Shown piece by piece: positions 8,796-16,971 of a stretch of DNA of 64,000 nucleotides. Position 1 is the stretch's first letter, and every line of letters begins with the position of its first letter. The notes beneath the pieces were generated by a model, which ran no database searches, was not told the DNA's origin, and was given only the letters and a program-made list of their open reading frames with translations. Where the stretch lies: NCBI RefSeq assembly GCF_026262645.1, contig NZ_SHNO01000001.1, forward strand, positions 2,232,001 through 2,296,000, in the 5' to 3' direction. The DNA is from Candidatus Marimicrobium litorale (GTDB lineage: Bacteria; Pseudomonadota; Gammaproteobacteria; Pseudomonadales; Halieaceae). Made by a program: the position numbers and the translations under genes.

Positions 8796-9210
8796 ATATA
8801 CGCACCTGTTAATACTAGAGCTTTGTTTTTCTCGTAAGCGAATCGTTTAGCACAGTCGGTGTTCTGAATCGGTCTTTTTTCTCCGCACAATAAAATTGTG
8901 AGGGGAAACCTGGTAAATGACTTCCGTCATTACCAGCTAAACAATATTATATGCGATCTCACGAAACCGCTGCGAGCGAGGCTCTTTACGTTAAATCACG
9001 ATGCGCCCCGAGCCTATCCCCTCGGAAAAAATAAAATACCGCGACGTTTCATACTCCTGCCTCTTAGAATACTTCATTCAGCAAGGCTGTAATACTAGCA
9101 AAGTGTCTCAGCACGCGCGAAACATCATCGACATTTGCTGAAGAGCCAAAAAAATGAAGAACTCCAGAATCATGGCTTACTGTGCCAGCATCACAAGCGC
9201 GACTTCTCAC
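8796..9210. other. gene-free interval with one hairpin
   Basis: About 415 bp upstream of DUF2798 and downstream of the sulfotransferase gene. It contains an imperfect inverted repeat near 8908-8938 (CTGGTAA...TTACCAG) of unknown purpose. No protein-like frame was found. It marks a shift to more AT-rich sequence that continues to about 11.8 kb. Confidence 0.4.
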
Positions 9211-10257
9211 TCATTTTTTACCTAGTGCACGACACCAACAGAACGCTGAGTAGCACGCCGAAATCGCGAGCGCGATCTTCGTCATCCACGGTTCGCCGAG
9301 AAAAAACTTCTGCGAATAGAAATTTATCTCCCTGCGAGTGAGACTGAGTCCGTATTCTCGCTCGAGCCAGAGTAAGTCCCTTTCAACCACCTGCTCAAGT
9401 CGCTCATACGCTCGCGGAACCGCTTGAAACTTTCTACCCGGAATCCTGAGAAATGGCGCGACATCCTTAGGAATACTGCCTTTGCTCGTAAATGCGGTAT
9501 CTCCGCAAGAACGAGCATCATTGAGGGCACTCAACAGCATTGCCCCGTACTGGCTCATACTCGGGTTCATTGGTCGAGGCAAGCCGCCCCGAAGCGATTC
9601 CTCAATCCCAATTTTTTGTAAGAACGTGCCGACAATACCCGATGAACAACGGGAAGCGGTGTCAAAATCGTAAAGCACCACATGACTGCCGGGAAACGCT
9701 GCTTCCAGTCTCGGCAGCAAGCCTCTAAACGAATAATAGGGAGGGTTTTCATAAAGGTCTTTCAGCACAGCGCCAAATCTTAGCCGTTGTTGAATCTCGC
9801 TCGACAGCGCCGCCGCGGGGTGACGAATACAAGCTATGACTTCAACCCTGTCGGAATATTTGCCGAGCCACGATGCCAACAACATCATTTTTGTACTGTC
9901 AAAATGACCCACTGCCTCTGCCGATATCAATAATTGTGATGCTTGAGAATCAGAAAAACCACGCTCGAATTGCACGCGAACCTGCTCTACACTGAGCCCT
10001 TCCCTATTTACCGCAACCGATGTGGACAAAGTATGAGTGTTTAAAGGCTCCACCTCAGGCGTAGCGATCGTTTGTAAGAGTTCGGAGTGATTGCCGGCGA
10101 AGGGGGCCGCCAGATCGAAGACATGCGGAAAATGCAGATCATGCTCACTTTCGAAACGCGCTGCATGAAGGGCAAGATAATTTTGGATAGTGCTTGTGCC
10201 GGTTTTCCCCAGCCCAACATGGAGGTACACGCGCCTAAACCGTTTATTCTCTCGCAT
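9211..10257 (-). CDS. P-loop sulfotransferase-like protein
   Basis: 348 residues. YLHVGLGKTGTSTIQNYLALH near residue 10 is the PAPS-binding P-loop of the membrane-type or bacterial sulfotransferase group (GxxKTGTTxxQ), and CIRHPAAALSSEIQQRL at about 145 is the 3'-phosphate-binding RxPxxxxxS region. It differs from the SULT-type gene at 3153. ATG at 10257. It lies 180 bp beyond the radical-SAM/SPASM genes on the same strand, suggesting a shared multi-gene unit in which a peptide or glycan is modified, but no precursor peptide was found. Confidence 0.75.
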   Translation of the reverse strand: MRENKRFRRVYLHVGLGKTGTSTIQNYLALHAARFESEHDLHFPHVFDLAAPFAGNHSELLQTIATPEVEPLNTHTLSTSVAVNREGLSVEQVRVQFERGFSDSQASQLLISAEAVGHFDSTKMMLLASWLGKYSDRVEVIACIRHPAAALSSEIQQRLRFGAVLKDLYENPPYYSFRGLLPRLEAAFPGSHVVLYDFDTASRCSSGIVGTFLQKIGIEESLRGGLPRPMNPSMSQYGAMLLSALNDARSCGDTAFTSKGSIPKDVAPFLRIPGRKFQAVPRAYERLEQVVERDLLWLEREYGLSLTRREINFYSQKFFLGEPWMTKIALAISACYSAFCWCRALGKK

Positions 10258-10439
10258 TGCGGCCTTCCACCGGAGTGAGGAAAAATTGATGACGAAATTT
10301 CAGGCGGTGCGCCGCACAATTTTCTCGCGAATCAGAATATCAATTCCACAATCATGAAGTGCTTCACCATCTTGCATAATAATCAGCGCCGATTGCTTTT
10401 GTCCTCCAGTCAGCTTTTCGATCGCGGACTGCAATTTCG

Positions 10440-10865
10440 TTATCGGCGCAGTTTTTTGCACGATCCGACTATTTTATCAATTACTTTACGCATTATCTGC
10501 GTTATCAAGAATGTGCATTTTTCAACAACGCCAGGCCGAGTGGTCCGGTCATATTCTCGCAAATATTTCCTTACGCTATTTTCCATTTCTGGTATGGAAA
10601 CCCACGCCTTACAATGACAATCTCTGCAAGCAGGCACCAAGTCGCCTGTCAGGATACCGGAACGATAACGTTTTATCTCTGGGCCGTTGAGAATTTCATC
10701 CAAAGGTCTTTGCCGGCTCAACGAGCCAACGCTTTCTTCTGTGACAAAACAAGGGTGGATGGTGCCTCCGGGTCTAAACAGAACTCGGTTCCAAGGATCA
10801 AGACAGTCTCGCGTAAGATTTTTTGCTGTAGGATTTTTCTCGCGATATATAATGTTATTTGACAT
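10440..10865 (-). CDS. SPASM-type iron-sulfur C-terminal domain (second half of a radical-SAM protein)
   Basis: 141 residues from an ATG at 10865. DCLDPWNRVLFRPGGTIHPCF, then PLDEILNGPEIKRYR and CRDCHCKAWVSIPE follow the SPASM/Twitch layout that binds auxiliary 4Fe-4S clusters at the C-terminus of radical-SAM peptide or cofactor maturases. On its own it lacks the catalytic half, which is encoded just upstream in another frame. The two frames overlap by 148 bp and meet at an A AAA AAG heptamer, so a -1 shift would give one protein of about 402 residues. See the slippery-site entry. Confidence 0.7.
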   Translation of the reverse strand: MSNNIIYREKNPTAKNLTRDCLDPWNRVLFRPGGTIHPCFVTEESVGSLSRQRPLDEILNGPEIKRYRSGILTGDLVPACRDCHCKAWVSIPEMENSVRKYLREYDRTTRPGVVEKCTFLITQIMRKVIDKIVGSCKKLRR

Positions 10866-11647
10866 CGCTTTTTTTCTTCTTTTGAAAGAAAAACTTGGCC
10901 GATCTTGATTTTCTCTATGCTTTCCCTGATTCCTGCAGTTATTTCGTAATCAATTTTCGCTCTTATCAGTATTTTTTCTATCTCTTCGAAGACATCAGGG
11001 ATAAGAGCCTGCTCTTCTTTAGGCATTTCTGTAATGTGCATATAACTATCTGAGCTGGTGCTTTCAGCGTAGGCCACAACATTTGAAAAAGAAAAGAAAC
11101 CGATGCCCAGGCTGAGGCCGAAATTAACAAGATCTACAAGCTCTAAGACATTTTTATCGCAAACAACCGATGTCCAGCCGATTATAGGAGGACGGCGCTC
11201 TTTAGATCTCGCTCGACCCAAAATACAAGAGATATTGAACAGCACCGTTCGAAAATCAGAACCTTTTCTTAACGCCTTAAAAGTCTTCAAATTGACGGAA
11301 TCGCAGCTTACTAAGCTAAAATTGAAAAGCGAGAATGTATCGATCTCTTCTACTGACAATGTTTTTGACAGGTTTGTAATGATATCCAGTTTGCAACCCT
11401 GTTCTAAAAGCGAGTTACACTGAACGTGCCAGTTTTCGATCACGGTTGTTTCACCGTGGCCACTGACTGTCACCTCAAGGACATTACGCTTTTTCAGCTG
11501 CTCTACATATAATTCGATAGAACCAGGTTCCAGGTCCCTTCCGATATAGTCCTGATTTTGTACTGCACAGTACACACACTTCAGATTACAGTTGGTAGTG
11601 AACTCAATGTGTGCGCCCAATGTCCGATTTGTCTCGAGCAAATTCAT
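10718..11647 (-). CDS. radical SAM domain protein, shifted out of frame from its SPASM domain
   Basis: The first 260 residues look like a radical-SAM TIM barrel. CNLKCVYC (about 19-26) is the CxxxCxxC 4Fe-4S site, SGHGETTV at about 62 is the SAM-binding GGE-like loop, and IITNLSKTL and LVSCDSVNLKTF are the following strands. After the slippery site at 10868-10874 the same frame continues 49 residues without family resemblance and stops at 10718. ATG at 11647. Substrate unknown. Either translation shifts -1, or a one-base indel has broken the gene, or the two halves are made separately. Confidence 0.75.
   Translation of the reverse strand: MNLLETNRTLGAHIEFTTNCNLKCVYCAVQNQDYIGRDLEPGSIELYVEQLKKRNVLEVTVSGHGETTVIENWHVQCNSLLEQGCKLDIITNLSKTLSVEEIDTFSLFNFSLVSCDSVNLKTFKALRKGSDFRTVLFNISCILGRARSKERRPPIIGWTSVVCDKNVLELVDLVNFGLSLGIGFFSFSNVVAYAESTSSDSYMHITEMPKEEQALIPDVFEEIEKILIRAKIDYEITAGIRESIEKIKIGQVFLSKEEKKRCQITLYIARKILQQKILRETVLILGTEFCLDPEAPSTLVLSQKKALAR
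10868..10874 (-). promoter_or_regulatory. candidate -1 ribosomal frameshift heptamer A AAA AAG
   Basis: Read on the minus strand in the radical-SAM frame, the codons are GAA AAA AAG CGA. This is the dnaX-type slippery heptamer A AAA AAG exactly in register. A single -1 slip gives AAA AAA GCG ATG and enters the SPASM frame. The run of seven A is also a hotspot for indels and for sequencing error. I found no strong stimulatory hairpin by eye. Confidence 0.45.
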
Positions 11648-11796
11648 CTTATCGTCTCGTCACGGGACGCAAATGCTGCACTAAAGATTGCTGTCAATGC
11701 GAGTACGCCGAACACCACTGTATGCGCTTAACGCGTTGTAGAATAAAGTGCAGTATTCTCGATCTGACCACTATAAAACCCAACAATACCGGATTC

Positions 11797-12177
11797 TTAA
11801 ACGGAACTGCTTAAAGGATATTTTGGATTAGGGCCATGCTCGTTGTCGCTTTCATCACCATCGAAGCACATAAAGACCAGAAAAATGATGGCACCTATCA
11901 CAGGGATAAGAAGTATGAAAAACCACCATCCAGTTCGACCAGTATCGTGTAGCCGCCGCACAGATACCGCAATGCCGGGAATCGCTACAGCCAACGTATA
12001 GAGTCCACTAAGCAGTCCGTAGCCGGACTCAGCATTGAATGTGCCAGTTAGACCATCAACCATCGAGAGTACAACAGAAAAAATGATATTGAATAGAACA
12101 AAGAACCAATATTCTTTGCGCTGTGCTCTTCCTCCAAATACTGCATATTTTTTTAATACGTCTAGATACCATTGCAT
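11797..12177 (-). CDS. DUF805 membrane protein
   Basis: 126 residues. YAVFGGRAQRKEYWFFVLFN at the start, VSVRRLHDTGRTGWW in the middle and a closing GPNPKYP are diagnostic of DUF805. Three to four membrane helices. The family's function is not established; it is very common in integron cassettes. ATG at 12177. A sequence GCTTAACGCGTTGTAG at about 11730 may be a remnant of its attC. Confidence 0.85.
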   Translation of the reverse strand: MQWYLDVLKKYAVFGGRAQRKEYWFFVLFNIIFSVVLSMVDGLTGTFNAESGYGLLSGLYTLAVAIPGIAVSVRRLHDTGRTGWWFFILLIPVIGAIIFLVFMCFDGDESDNEHGPNPKYPLSSSV

Positions 12178-12274
12178 AAAAGTCTCCGGAATACTTGTAG
12201 TCTAATATCGTCAGGGAGTAAGCACGGACTTTTCATCTAGCTGTCACCGTTAGTTGCCGAAACCGCTCAGCACC

Positions 12275-12334
12275 TCGGTTGTCCCAGCTTCGCAGACGGC
12301 CTGTTCGGTTGTCCCAGCTTCGCAGACGGCCTGT
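12275..12334. repeat. 30-bp tandem duplication
   Basis: Two perfect adjacent copies, 12275-12304 and 12305-12334, each beginning TCGGTTGTCCCAGC and ending GACGGCCTGT. They lie between the DUF805 and DUF427 genes, where an attC is expected, so this may be a duplicated arm of that site. Confidence 0.85.
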
Positions 12335-12351
12335 CTATCACGTGCCGCTAC

Positions 12352-12633
12352 TCAATCTACTATCTCTACGCCACGCCAAAAAGCGACCATGCCCTCGATA
12401 TGTTTCGCCTTTTCCTTGGCATCAGGATAATACCAAGCAGCACCTTCGTTCGTGTCGCCATCAACAACAACGTCATAGTAACTAGCCGCACCCTTCCAAG
12501 GGCAAAAAGATGATTTTTCGCATGGCGAAAAATGACCTCTATTCATAGATTCAGCGGGGAAATAGTGATTTCCCTCTACAATCACAGTTTCGCTGCTCTC
12601 TGCCAGCACCTGATCTTTCCAGACAGCTCTCAT
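12352..12633 (-). CDS. DUF427 family protein
   Basis: 93 residues, full length. MRAVWKDQVLAESSETVIVEGNHYFP, CPWKGAASYYDV and AAWYYPDAKEKAKHIEGMVAFW match the DUF427 beta-barrel, with its conserved CPWKG and AWxYP motifs. A small soluble protein of unknown function. ATG at 12633, minus-strand cassette. Confidence 0.85.
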   Translation of the reverse strand: MRAVWKDQVLAESSETVIVEGNHYFPAESMNRGHFSPCEKSSFCPWKGAASYYDVVVDGDTNEGAAWYYPDAKEKAKHIEGMVAFWRGVEIVD

Positions 12634-13048
12634 CTCAGTAAACCTCTTTGCATGAAAAATTATGAAAAGCCCTTATGACTCTGACCTGCTATTGTGCCTT
12701 ACTCTAGCCCTTTAAGCGCCTTTGTACCATTGCCGTGGGTTTAAGCAGGCCACTGGACGCTCGGTGAAATTGCATGTTCACTCTATGCTACGGAACCCTG
12801 CAAAGAACATTCTCTATTTGCGCTGATTACCGGCGTCTACGTGCACAAAACGATGTCCGGTTTCTCTAGGCTTATCCCCTTCTTCATTCAGCAGAGACTT
12901 GGAGTAGCAGCTTTCCCCTTTCTCTATTGTCGCCGCTTATAATACAAAAGTAGATAGCGCCCGCTTCACCGCAGCAGTTACAGCAACAGTGCGAAGCGCA
13001 TCCTATTCCATGACTTTTTCTGATCGAATAGTGAGGTTTTACGCACAG
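12634..13048. other. gene-free interval in the cassette array
   Basis: About 415 bp. No protein-like frame and no convincing attC pair. It may include the 3' end of the cupin cassette and an empty cassette. Confidence 0.35.
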
Positions 13049-13513
13049 TCAGTCATGGCTATCTACTACTACCTGGCCGTGCTTCGCTGCTAACTGGACA
13101 AGATGATCGCGATTCGGATTTTCCCATGAACCTTCTCGATCGAAATCCTCGTACATGTGTGACGCGCCCTCACAAGAAGTCATGGACAGGATTTCACCGC
13201 CGCTTTCACCAAACCGGTACCAGTGGGTGGTATTTCCAGAGATATGAACCAAAGCGCCAGGCTTGACCAAGGTCTCAAGATCGTCGACACCACAGACGAC
13301 TTCGCCTCTGAGCACGAAAAATGATTCATCCCATGGGTGGAAATGTGGGCCGGGGCCAGTACCCTCCGGGCCCACTTGGTGAAAAATCTCATAGCCCCCT
13401 GTCTGTTCGCCTGCGGCCAGTACAGTGATTGAGAATCCGGCAATATTGAGAGGGCGAGCACGCTCTTCAGGTGAAACGATCAGGGATTTTTTCGTCATAT
13501 CAGAACCTCTCAT
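13049..13513 (-). CDS. cupin-domain protein
   Basis: 154 residues, one cupin barrel. GPHFHPWDESFFVLRGEVV (about 55-73) is cupin motif 1 with the metal-binding His, His and Glu; PGALVHISGNTTHWYRF (about 85-101) is motif 2 with the last His. Such proteins are metal-dependent dioxygenases, isomerases or binding proteins; the substrate cannot be told. The start MRGSDMTKKSL at 13513 or the internal Met at residue 6 are both possible. Confidence 0.8.
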   Translation of the reverse strand: MRGSDMTKKSLIVSPEERARPLNIAGFSITVLAAGEQTGGYEIFHQVGPEGTGPGPHFHPWDESFFVLRGEVVCGVDDLETLVKPGALVHISGNTTHWYRFGESGGEILSMTSCEGASHMYEDFDREGSWENPNRDHLVQLAAKHGQVVVDSHD

Positions 13514-13619
13514 TACAAATCATATATTGCTGACCCGTTTAGCGCTATTGCGATCTGCTCTGCCCAAAACTTACGAATTTTTCCGCATAAATGCTCGTTG
13601 TCGCGCTGATGTCCTTTAC

Positions 13620-13838
13620 CTATATCCACCCATGCAACCACTGACTATCATCTTCGAGATCACGCCAGTCTATTTGAATGAATCGCTTTGACATAACCGC
13701 TTCAATCAAACATAGAACAACAACATCCTCTTCGTCAAACTCGACGTCAGAGACGATAAAGTGCTTCTCTTTGTTCGCTGGCTTTATTGCCGTCCACTTA
13801 CTACCCAGTAGCTTGTTCGGTTTGATTCTATTCATCAC
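13620..13838 (-). CDS. TIGR02450-type small Trp-rich protein
   Basis: 72 residues. NRIKPNKLLGSKWTAIKPANKEKHFIVSDVEFDEEDVVVLC, then IEAVMSKRFIQIDWRDLEDDSQWLHGW is the signature of a small conserved family (TIGR02450) found mainly in gammaproteobacteria, function unknown. A start at 13838 or the next Met are both possible. Minus-strand cassette. Confidence 0.8.
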   Translation of the reverse strand: MMNRIKPNKLLGSKWTAIKPANKEKHFIVSDVEFDEEDVVVLCLIEAVMSKRFIQIDWRDLEDDSQWLHGWI

Positions 13839-14060
13839 GGACCCATGAGATACCTAACACCTTGAGGAAAACAGCCTAAGCATAACGTAACTAAAAAAAA
13901 GCCACGTCATCAAAAATGGTGCTTAGGTCACCCCGGTAGCCTGCACTTGCTTGATAGCTCGGCTCCAACCAAATCCTGCGTGCAGTGGCACCTGAGTGCG
14001 TCCTGACGAAAATAGATCTCCCTGCCTCAACTGTGTAGCGGGCCGGAAAGCATGTCCAAC

Positions 14061-14297
14061 TTATTGACCCCATCTAGACCGCACTGTTAAGAAGCGAATG
14101 AAGCCGATAGTCAGAGCCACTGCACCTAGCATCAGCAATCCCCAACCAGCAATTATGTGCTCCGGACCCTCGGCCAGGTATTCCAACACAACGACCCCTC
14201 CGGCGATCAAAGACAAGGCGGTGCGCACGTAAGCCAGCAAGGTCCTTTCATTGGCAAGGCGAGTGCGCGCCAATGCGAGTTCTTCTTGAATATTCAT
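14061..14297 (-). CDS. DUF202/YidH-type membrane protein
   Basis: 78 residues. ALARTRLANERTLLAYVRTALSLIAGGV is the DUF202 signature, an N-terminal amphipathic helix plus three membrane segments. Function unknown; related domains occur in vacuolar polyphosphate complexes and as YidG/YidH. ATG at 14297. Its attC core at the 5' boundary appears mutated (CATAGTGCG where others have CATAACGCC). Confidence 0.8.
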   Translation of the reverse strand: MNIQEELALARTRLANERTLLAYVRTALSLIAGGVVVLEYLAEGPEHIIAGWGLLMLGAVALTIGFIRFLTVRSRWGQ

Positions 14298-14376
14298 AGT
14301 GCGATGGCCTCAAGCGGTTTTAATCTATGACTCCGCCCGCACTTCCACCACCCTGTGGCGCTCCTTGTTAGGCTAT
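14294..14376 (-). repeat. attC-like site with a damaged core
   Basis: Right end CTCCTTGTTAGGCT is a good core. The left end CATAGTGCGATGGCCTCAAG looks like a mutated CATAACGC. It separates the DUF1772 and DUF202 cassettes. Confidence 0.45.
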
Positions 14377-14390
14377 GCCTCTGTATCATT

Positions 14391-14888
14391 TTATTGCCTT
14401 AATGCCACAAACATTAACAGGAACGACACGCCGACCGCCATTGCAGCTCTAATCTTGTTTGACCTGTTCCACGGCTTCTCAAATTCAAGACGGGCAACCT
14501 TGACATTATCGTCAGAAACATTATCTACATCAATTTTCTGCAATTTATTGTTCAATGGTAAATGAAAAAATATGGTGGGAAGTTGAACACCCATAATGTA
14601 TCCAACTGCAGCTAACAGCAGAATGACGAAATCCAAACCGTGTAGTTTATCAAAGCCGTCGACCGCGCAAGCGATCAGGGCAACGACTGATCCGAGCCAA
14701 ACAAATAAAAATAATGGATGATTATCCTGAATAATGCGATCTGTAACCTGAAACGCCTTAATAAAATTCCTGTCATCCAAATTTCTGATGCCAGGCATCA
14801 CCACAATCGCATAAGAAAATAGAAAACCCGCGACAAGCGAACACAACAGCGTCGAAAAAATCAGTGACACATCGAAAAAATCTATCAT
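14391..14888 (-). CDS. DUF1772 (anthrone oxygenase-like) membrane protein
   Basis: 165 residues, four membrane helices. The N-terminal helix ending GFLFSYAIVVMPGIRNLDDRNFIKAFQ and the MGVQLPTIFFHLPLNNKL segment fit the DUF1772/anthrone oxygenase family, with a PxxNxxL motif after helix 3. Enzymatic activity is shown only for some fungal relatives. ATG at 14888. Minus-strand cassette bounded by attC-like sequence on both sides. Confidence 0.7.
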   Translation of the reverse strand: MIDFFDVSLIFSTLLCSLVAGFLFSYAIVVMPGIRNLDDRNFIKAFQVTDRIIQDNHPLFLFVWLGSVVALIACAVDGFDKLHGLDFVILLLAAVGYIMGVQLPTIFFHLPLNNKLQKIDVDNVSDDNVKVARLEFEKPWNRSNKIRAAMAVGVSFLLMFVALRQ

Positions 14889-14908
14889 TTAGTCTCCTCA
14901 CTCGCTGC

Positions 14909-14957
14909 GGCCTAACGCCGTGTTGGCCTGTTGGCTTATTGGCCTGTTGGTAACAGC
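14909..14957 (-). repeat. attC-like site with repeated TTGGCCTGTTGG
   Basis: GGCCTAACGCCGTGTTGG is a clean left core. The rest is built from repeats of a TTGG(C)CTGTTGG unit and ends at GTTGGTAAC, so the site looks shortened or rearranged. Confidence 0.45.
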
Positions 14958-14981
14958 GCAGCCTGGGCGCGCCCCTCATCG

Positions 14982-15365
14982 CTACCTTTTTTTAACGCTA
15001 GGGGTAAATATCGAGTAATTTCCGTTCGCCTTTGCGATGAGCGTGTCATTACAGAAAATGTTGGACTCCATGTTTGCAACGGATTTCCCTCTATTAACGA
15101 CTGTCGTTTCACAAGTGAGTAAGCCAGTCGTCACGGGACGATAATAATTTATTTTAATCTCTATCGTCGCACAAATCTGTCCCTCGAGAAGACTGGGATA
15201 AAGCGCTGCACCCATACCCGTATCAGCTAGCGAGAAAATTACCGCGCCATGTACCACCCTGTGTGGATTAAGCAATTTTTCGGACACCTCTACCGAGCAC
15301 GTACTAGTGCCATCATTGTGTGTGTCGATTTTCAGGCCGACCAAATCGGCAAAAGGATGAATCAC
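14982..15365 (-). CDS. PaaI-type hotdog thioesterase
   Basis: 127 residues. NPHRVVHGAVIFSLADTGMGAAL (about 33-55) is the hotdog helix with the HGG/HGA-type turn and the active-site Asp of PaaI-like acyl-CoA thioesterases. IEIKINYYRPVTTG and a C-terminal strand complete the fold. It would hydrolyse acyl- or aryl-CoA esters in the cytosol. ATG at 15365. Minus-strand cassette. Confidence 0.8.
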   Translation of the reverse strand: MIHPFADLVGLKIDTHNDGTSTCSVEVSEKLLNPHRVVHGAVIFSLADTGMGAALYPSLLEGQICATIEIKINYYRPVTTGLLTCETTVVNRGKSVANMESNIFCNDTLIAKANGNYSIFTPSVKKR

Positions 15366-15497
15366 TCTTTACTCTCCGCCTCCATACGCCTTCAGACTGG
15401 AACCGCCGTGAGACCATCCTGGCGCGAGGCGCACTTGCTGCGTCGAGCCGTTATGTATACGAGCCTGTGTCATCAGTTAACAATAGCCAATGGTCAT

Positions 15498-15683
15498 TTA
15501 GCTCGCTGCACCACAGCATTTTTTATACTTACGCCCACTATCACACGGACACGGGTCATTTCGCCCTACCTTCGGCGTCGAGCGCACTATCGTTTCCTGC
15601 GGAGGGCAACATCCTGGATCACTACAGGCGTCATCTTCAAAACCGCTATTCTCTTTATTCATATTTCTTCTATCCTCAATCAT
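15498..15683 (-). CDS. small SEC-C motif protein
   Basis: 61 residues ending [20 protein letters not shown], the zinc-binding SEC-C motif (CxCx8CC). A Gly usually follows the CPC; here it is Asp. The upstream region has extra cysteines (CSDPGCCPP). SecA C-termini and many small proteins carry this motif for SecB or nucleic-acid contact; the role here is unknown. Start choice is uncertain (MIEDRR or MNKENS). Confidence 0.7.
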   Translation of the reverse strand: MIEDRRNMNKENSGFEDDACSDPGCCPPQETIVRSTPKVGRNDPCPCDSGRKYKKCCGAAS

Positions 15684-15708
15684 CTCGATTTCCTGAACGA
15701 CTCAGGTA

Positions 15709-15800
15709 CACGTAGCGCCCATGGCGGCCAGCGATCGGAGCGCGCAGCGCTGTGATCGTCCGGCGCGCAGAAGGAGCACACCGCATGCACTTGTATAACC
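15709..15800 (-). repeat. attC-like site
   Basis: Left CGTAGCGCCCATGGCGG and right GCATGCACTTGTATAAC, with GC-rich complementary arms (GATCGGAGCG / CGCTGTGATCG) between. The left core is mutated relative to TAACGCC. Confidence 0.5.
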
Positions 15801-15806
15801 TTAGCC

Positions 15807-16238
15807 TCATCTTTCACTAAAGGGCTCACCGGCTAGATGCAGCATCGTGTGATTTGCTAGTGCAGCCTTCCGATGTCTTGAGGCGGAGTGAAACTCAGGA
15901 TCAGCCAGCATCTTCATAAATGCTGTCCTGGTTGGAAAGTACATGATCGCAGCCATATCCCATGAAGGCTCGGAGGGCCCGATCATAATCTGATCTACAG
16001 CCGTATCGAACACTACACGCCCACCACATTCTGTTAGAAATTGACCTGCGATTTCCCCATAGCGTAGGAAAGCCCCCTTGCCGGTAATGTCAGCTTCCGG
16101 CGTACCATATTCAGGGTCTTCGGGTTGGTACTGAGCTCGTTCATTGAAACTTAACAGGTTTAACGCGCCCACTGGCTCATCACCCGACAATGATCGCAGT
16201 TTCGCTATTTGGTCTTCGGTAGGCATGAGCACCGACAT
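15807..16238 (-). CDS. DUF1330 family protein
   Basis: 143 residues from the ATG at 16238, which sits 5 nt after a GGAGG ribosome site (an upstream in-frame ATG at 16307 lacks one and falls in attC-like sequence). GALNLLSFNERAQY, the YGEIAGQFLTECGGRVVF segment, WDMAAIMYFPTRTAFMKMLADPEF and the closing HRKAALANHTMLHL follow the ferredoxin-like fold of DUF1330. Function unknown. Confidence 0.8.
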   Translation of the reverse strand: MSVLMPTEDQIAKLRSLSGDEPVGALNLLSFNERAQYQPEDPEYGTPEADITGKGAFLRYGEIAGQFLTECGGRVVFDTAVDQIMIGPSEPSWDMAAIMYFPTRTAFMKMLADPEFHSASRHRKAALANHTMLHLAGEPFSER

Positions 16239-16267
16239 AGGGGCCTCCACGTTTCTATTTGAATGAT

Positions 16268-16350
16268 TCCACCTAGCGCCTGCACTCGCGACCGGAGCGC
16301 GACACATGGCGGTCTCAGCGGAGCGAAAAAATGCGCGAGTGATATCTTAT
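16268..16350 (-). repeat. attC-like site
   Basis: CCTAGCGCCTGCACTCGCG on the left pairs with GCGCGAGTGATATCTTATCG on the right through the complementary CACTCGCG/CGCGAGTG arms. The left core is degenerate. Confidence 0.5.
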
Positions 16351-16383
16351 CGTCATATAATTCTTCTGCACGTTCTCCTTAGT

Positions 16384-16797
16384 TTAAACGCCATAAATAC
16401 CTATCGCAAAGGCCAGATAGACAAGAGGAATAAAGGGCCCGATTTGGAGAACCTTTCGTTGCCATATCTGAAAGCTCTTTTCATCCTTTGCATTGACTCG
16501 AGCTAGAACGAAGTAAATACAAATGATATTAACGACAACGGCTAAAAGCCCTGCTATAACTTTGACTGCCAGCAATAAGGAAATATTAGGCCAAATCTGG
16601 AACAGAAGGATAGAACCGGTGACTAGCACAATTGCGACGATGGGCGCTTCGAAATAAGTGTCAACAATTTTGTGTGACTTAGCAACAAAGCGAAGGTCTT
16701 GCGCTGAGCCCTTAGCTGCCTGCAACTCGACTAAGGTTTCTACCACGATCATGCCGGCCCAGAAACTCGCTGCCACTATATGTATGTGCAGTAACAT
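16384..16797 (-). CDS. four-helix membrane protein (CopD/DUF2269-like)
   Basis: 137 residues with four hydrophobic helices. LHIHIVAASFWAGMIVVETLVEL at the start and FEAPIVAIVLVTGSILL resemble the conserved His-containing first helix of DUF2269/CopD-type membrane proteins. No metal site can be assigned with confidence. ATG at 16797, minus-strand cassette. Confidence 0.55.
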   Translation of the reverse strand: MLLHIHIVAASFWAGMIVVETLVELQAAKGSAQDLRFVAKSHKIVDTYFEAPIVAIVLVTGSILLFQIWPNISLLLAVKVIAGLLAVVVNIICIYFVLARVNAKDEKSFQIWQRKVLQIGPFIPLVYLAFAIGIYGV

Positions 16798-16887
16798 GTG
16801 GTCAGGTATTTCCAGATATTAATAGTATCCACATAGCTCTTTGAAACCCCCATAGCAGATTTTTCAGACTCATATACAAAGAATCCA

Positions 16888-16957
16888 ACGCTCCAATAAG
16901 CGGCGCATCTTTCGCGCCCGGCAACCGATGGCAGCAAAATTGATTAGCTTTTTAGTT
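16888..16957 (-). repeat. attC-like site
   Basis: CCAACGCTCCAATAAGCGGCGC at left and GGCAGCAAAATTGATTAG at right bracket GC-rich arms. It lies just downstream (minus strand) of the crotonase fragment. Confidence 0.45.
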
Positions 16958-16971
16958 TTAGAAAAACGTAT

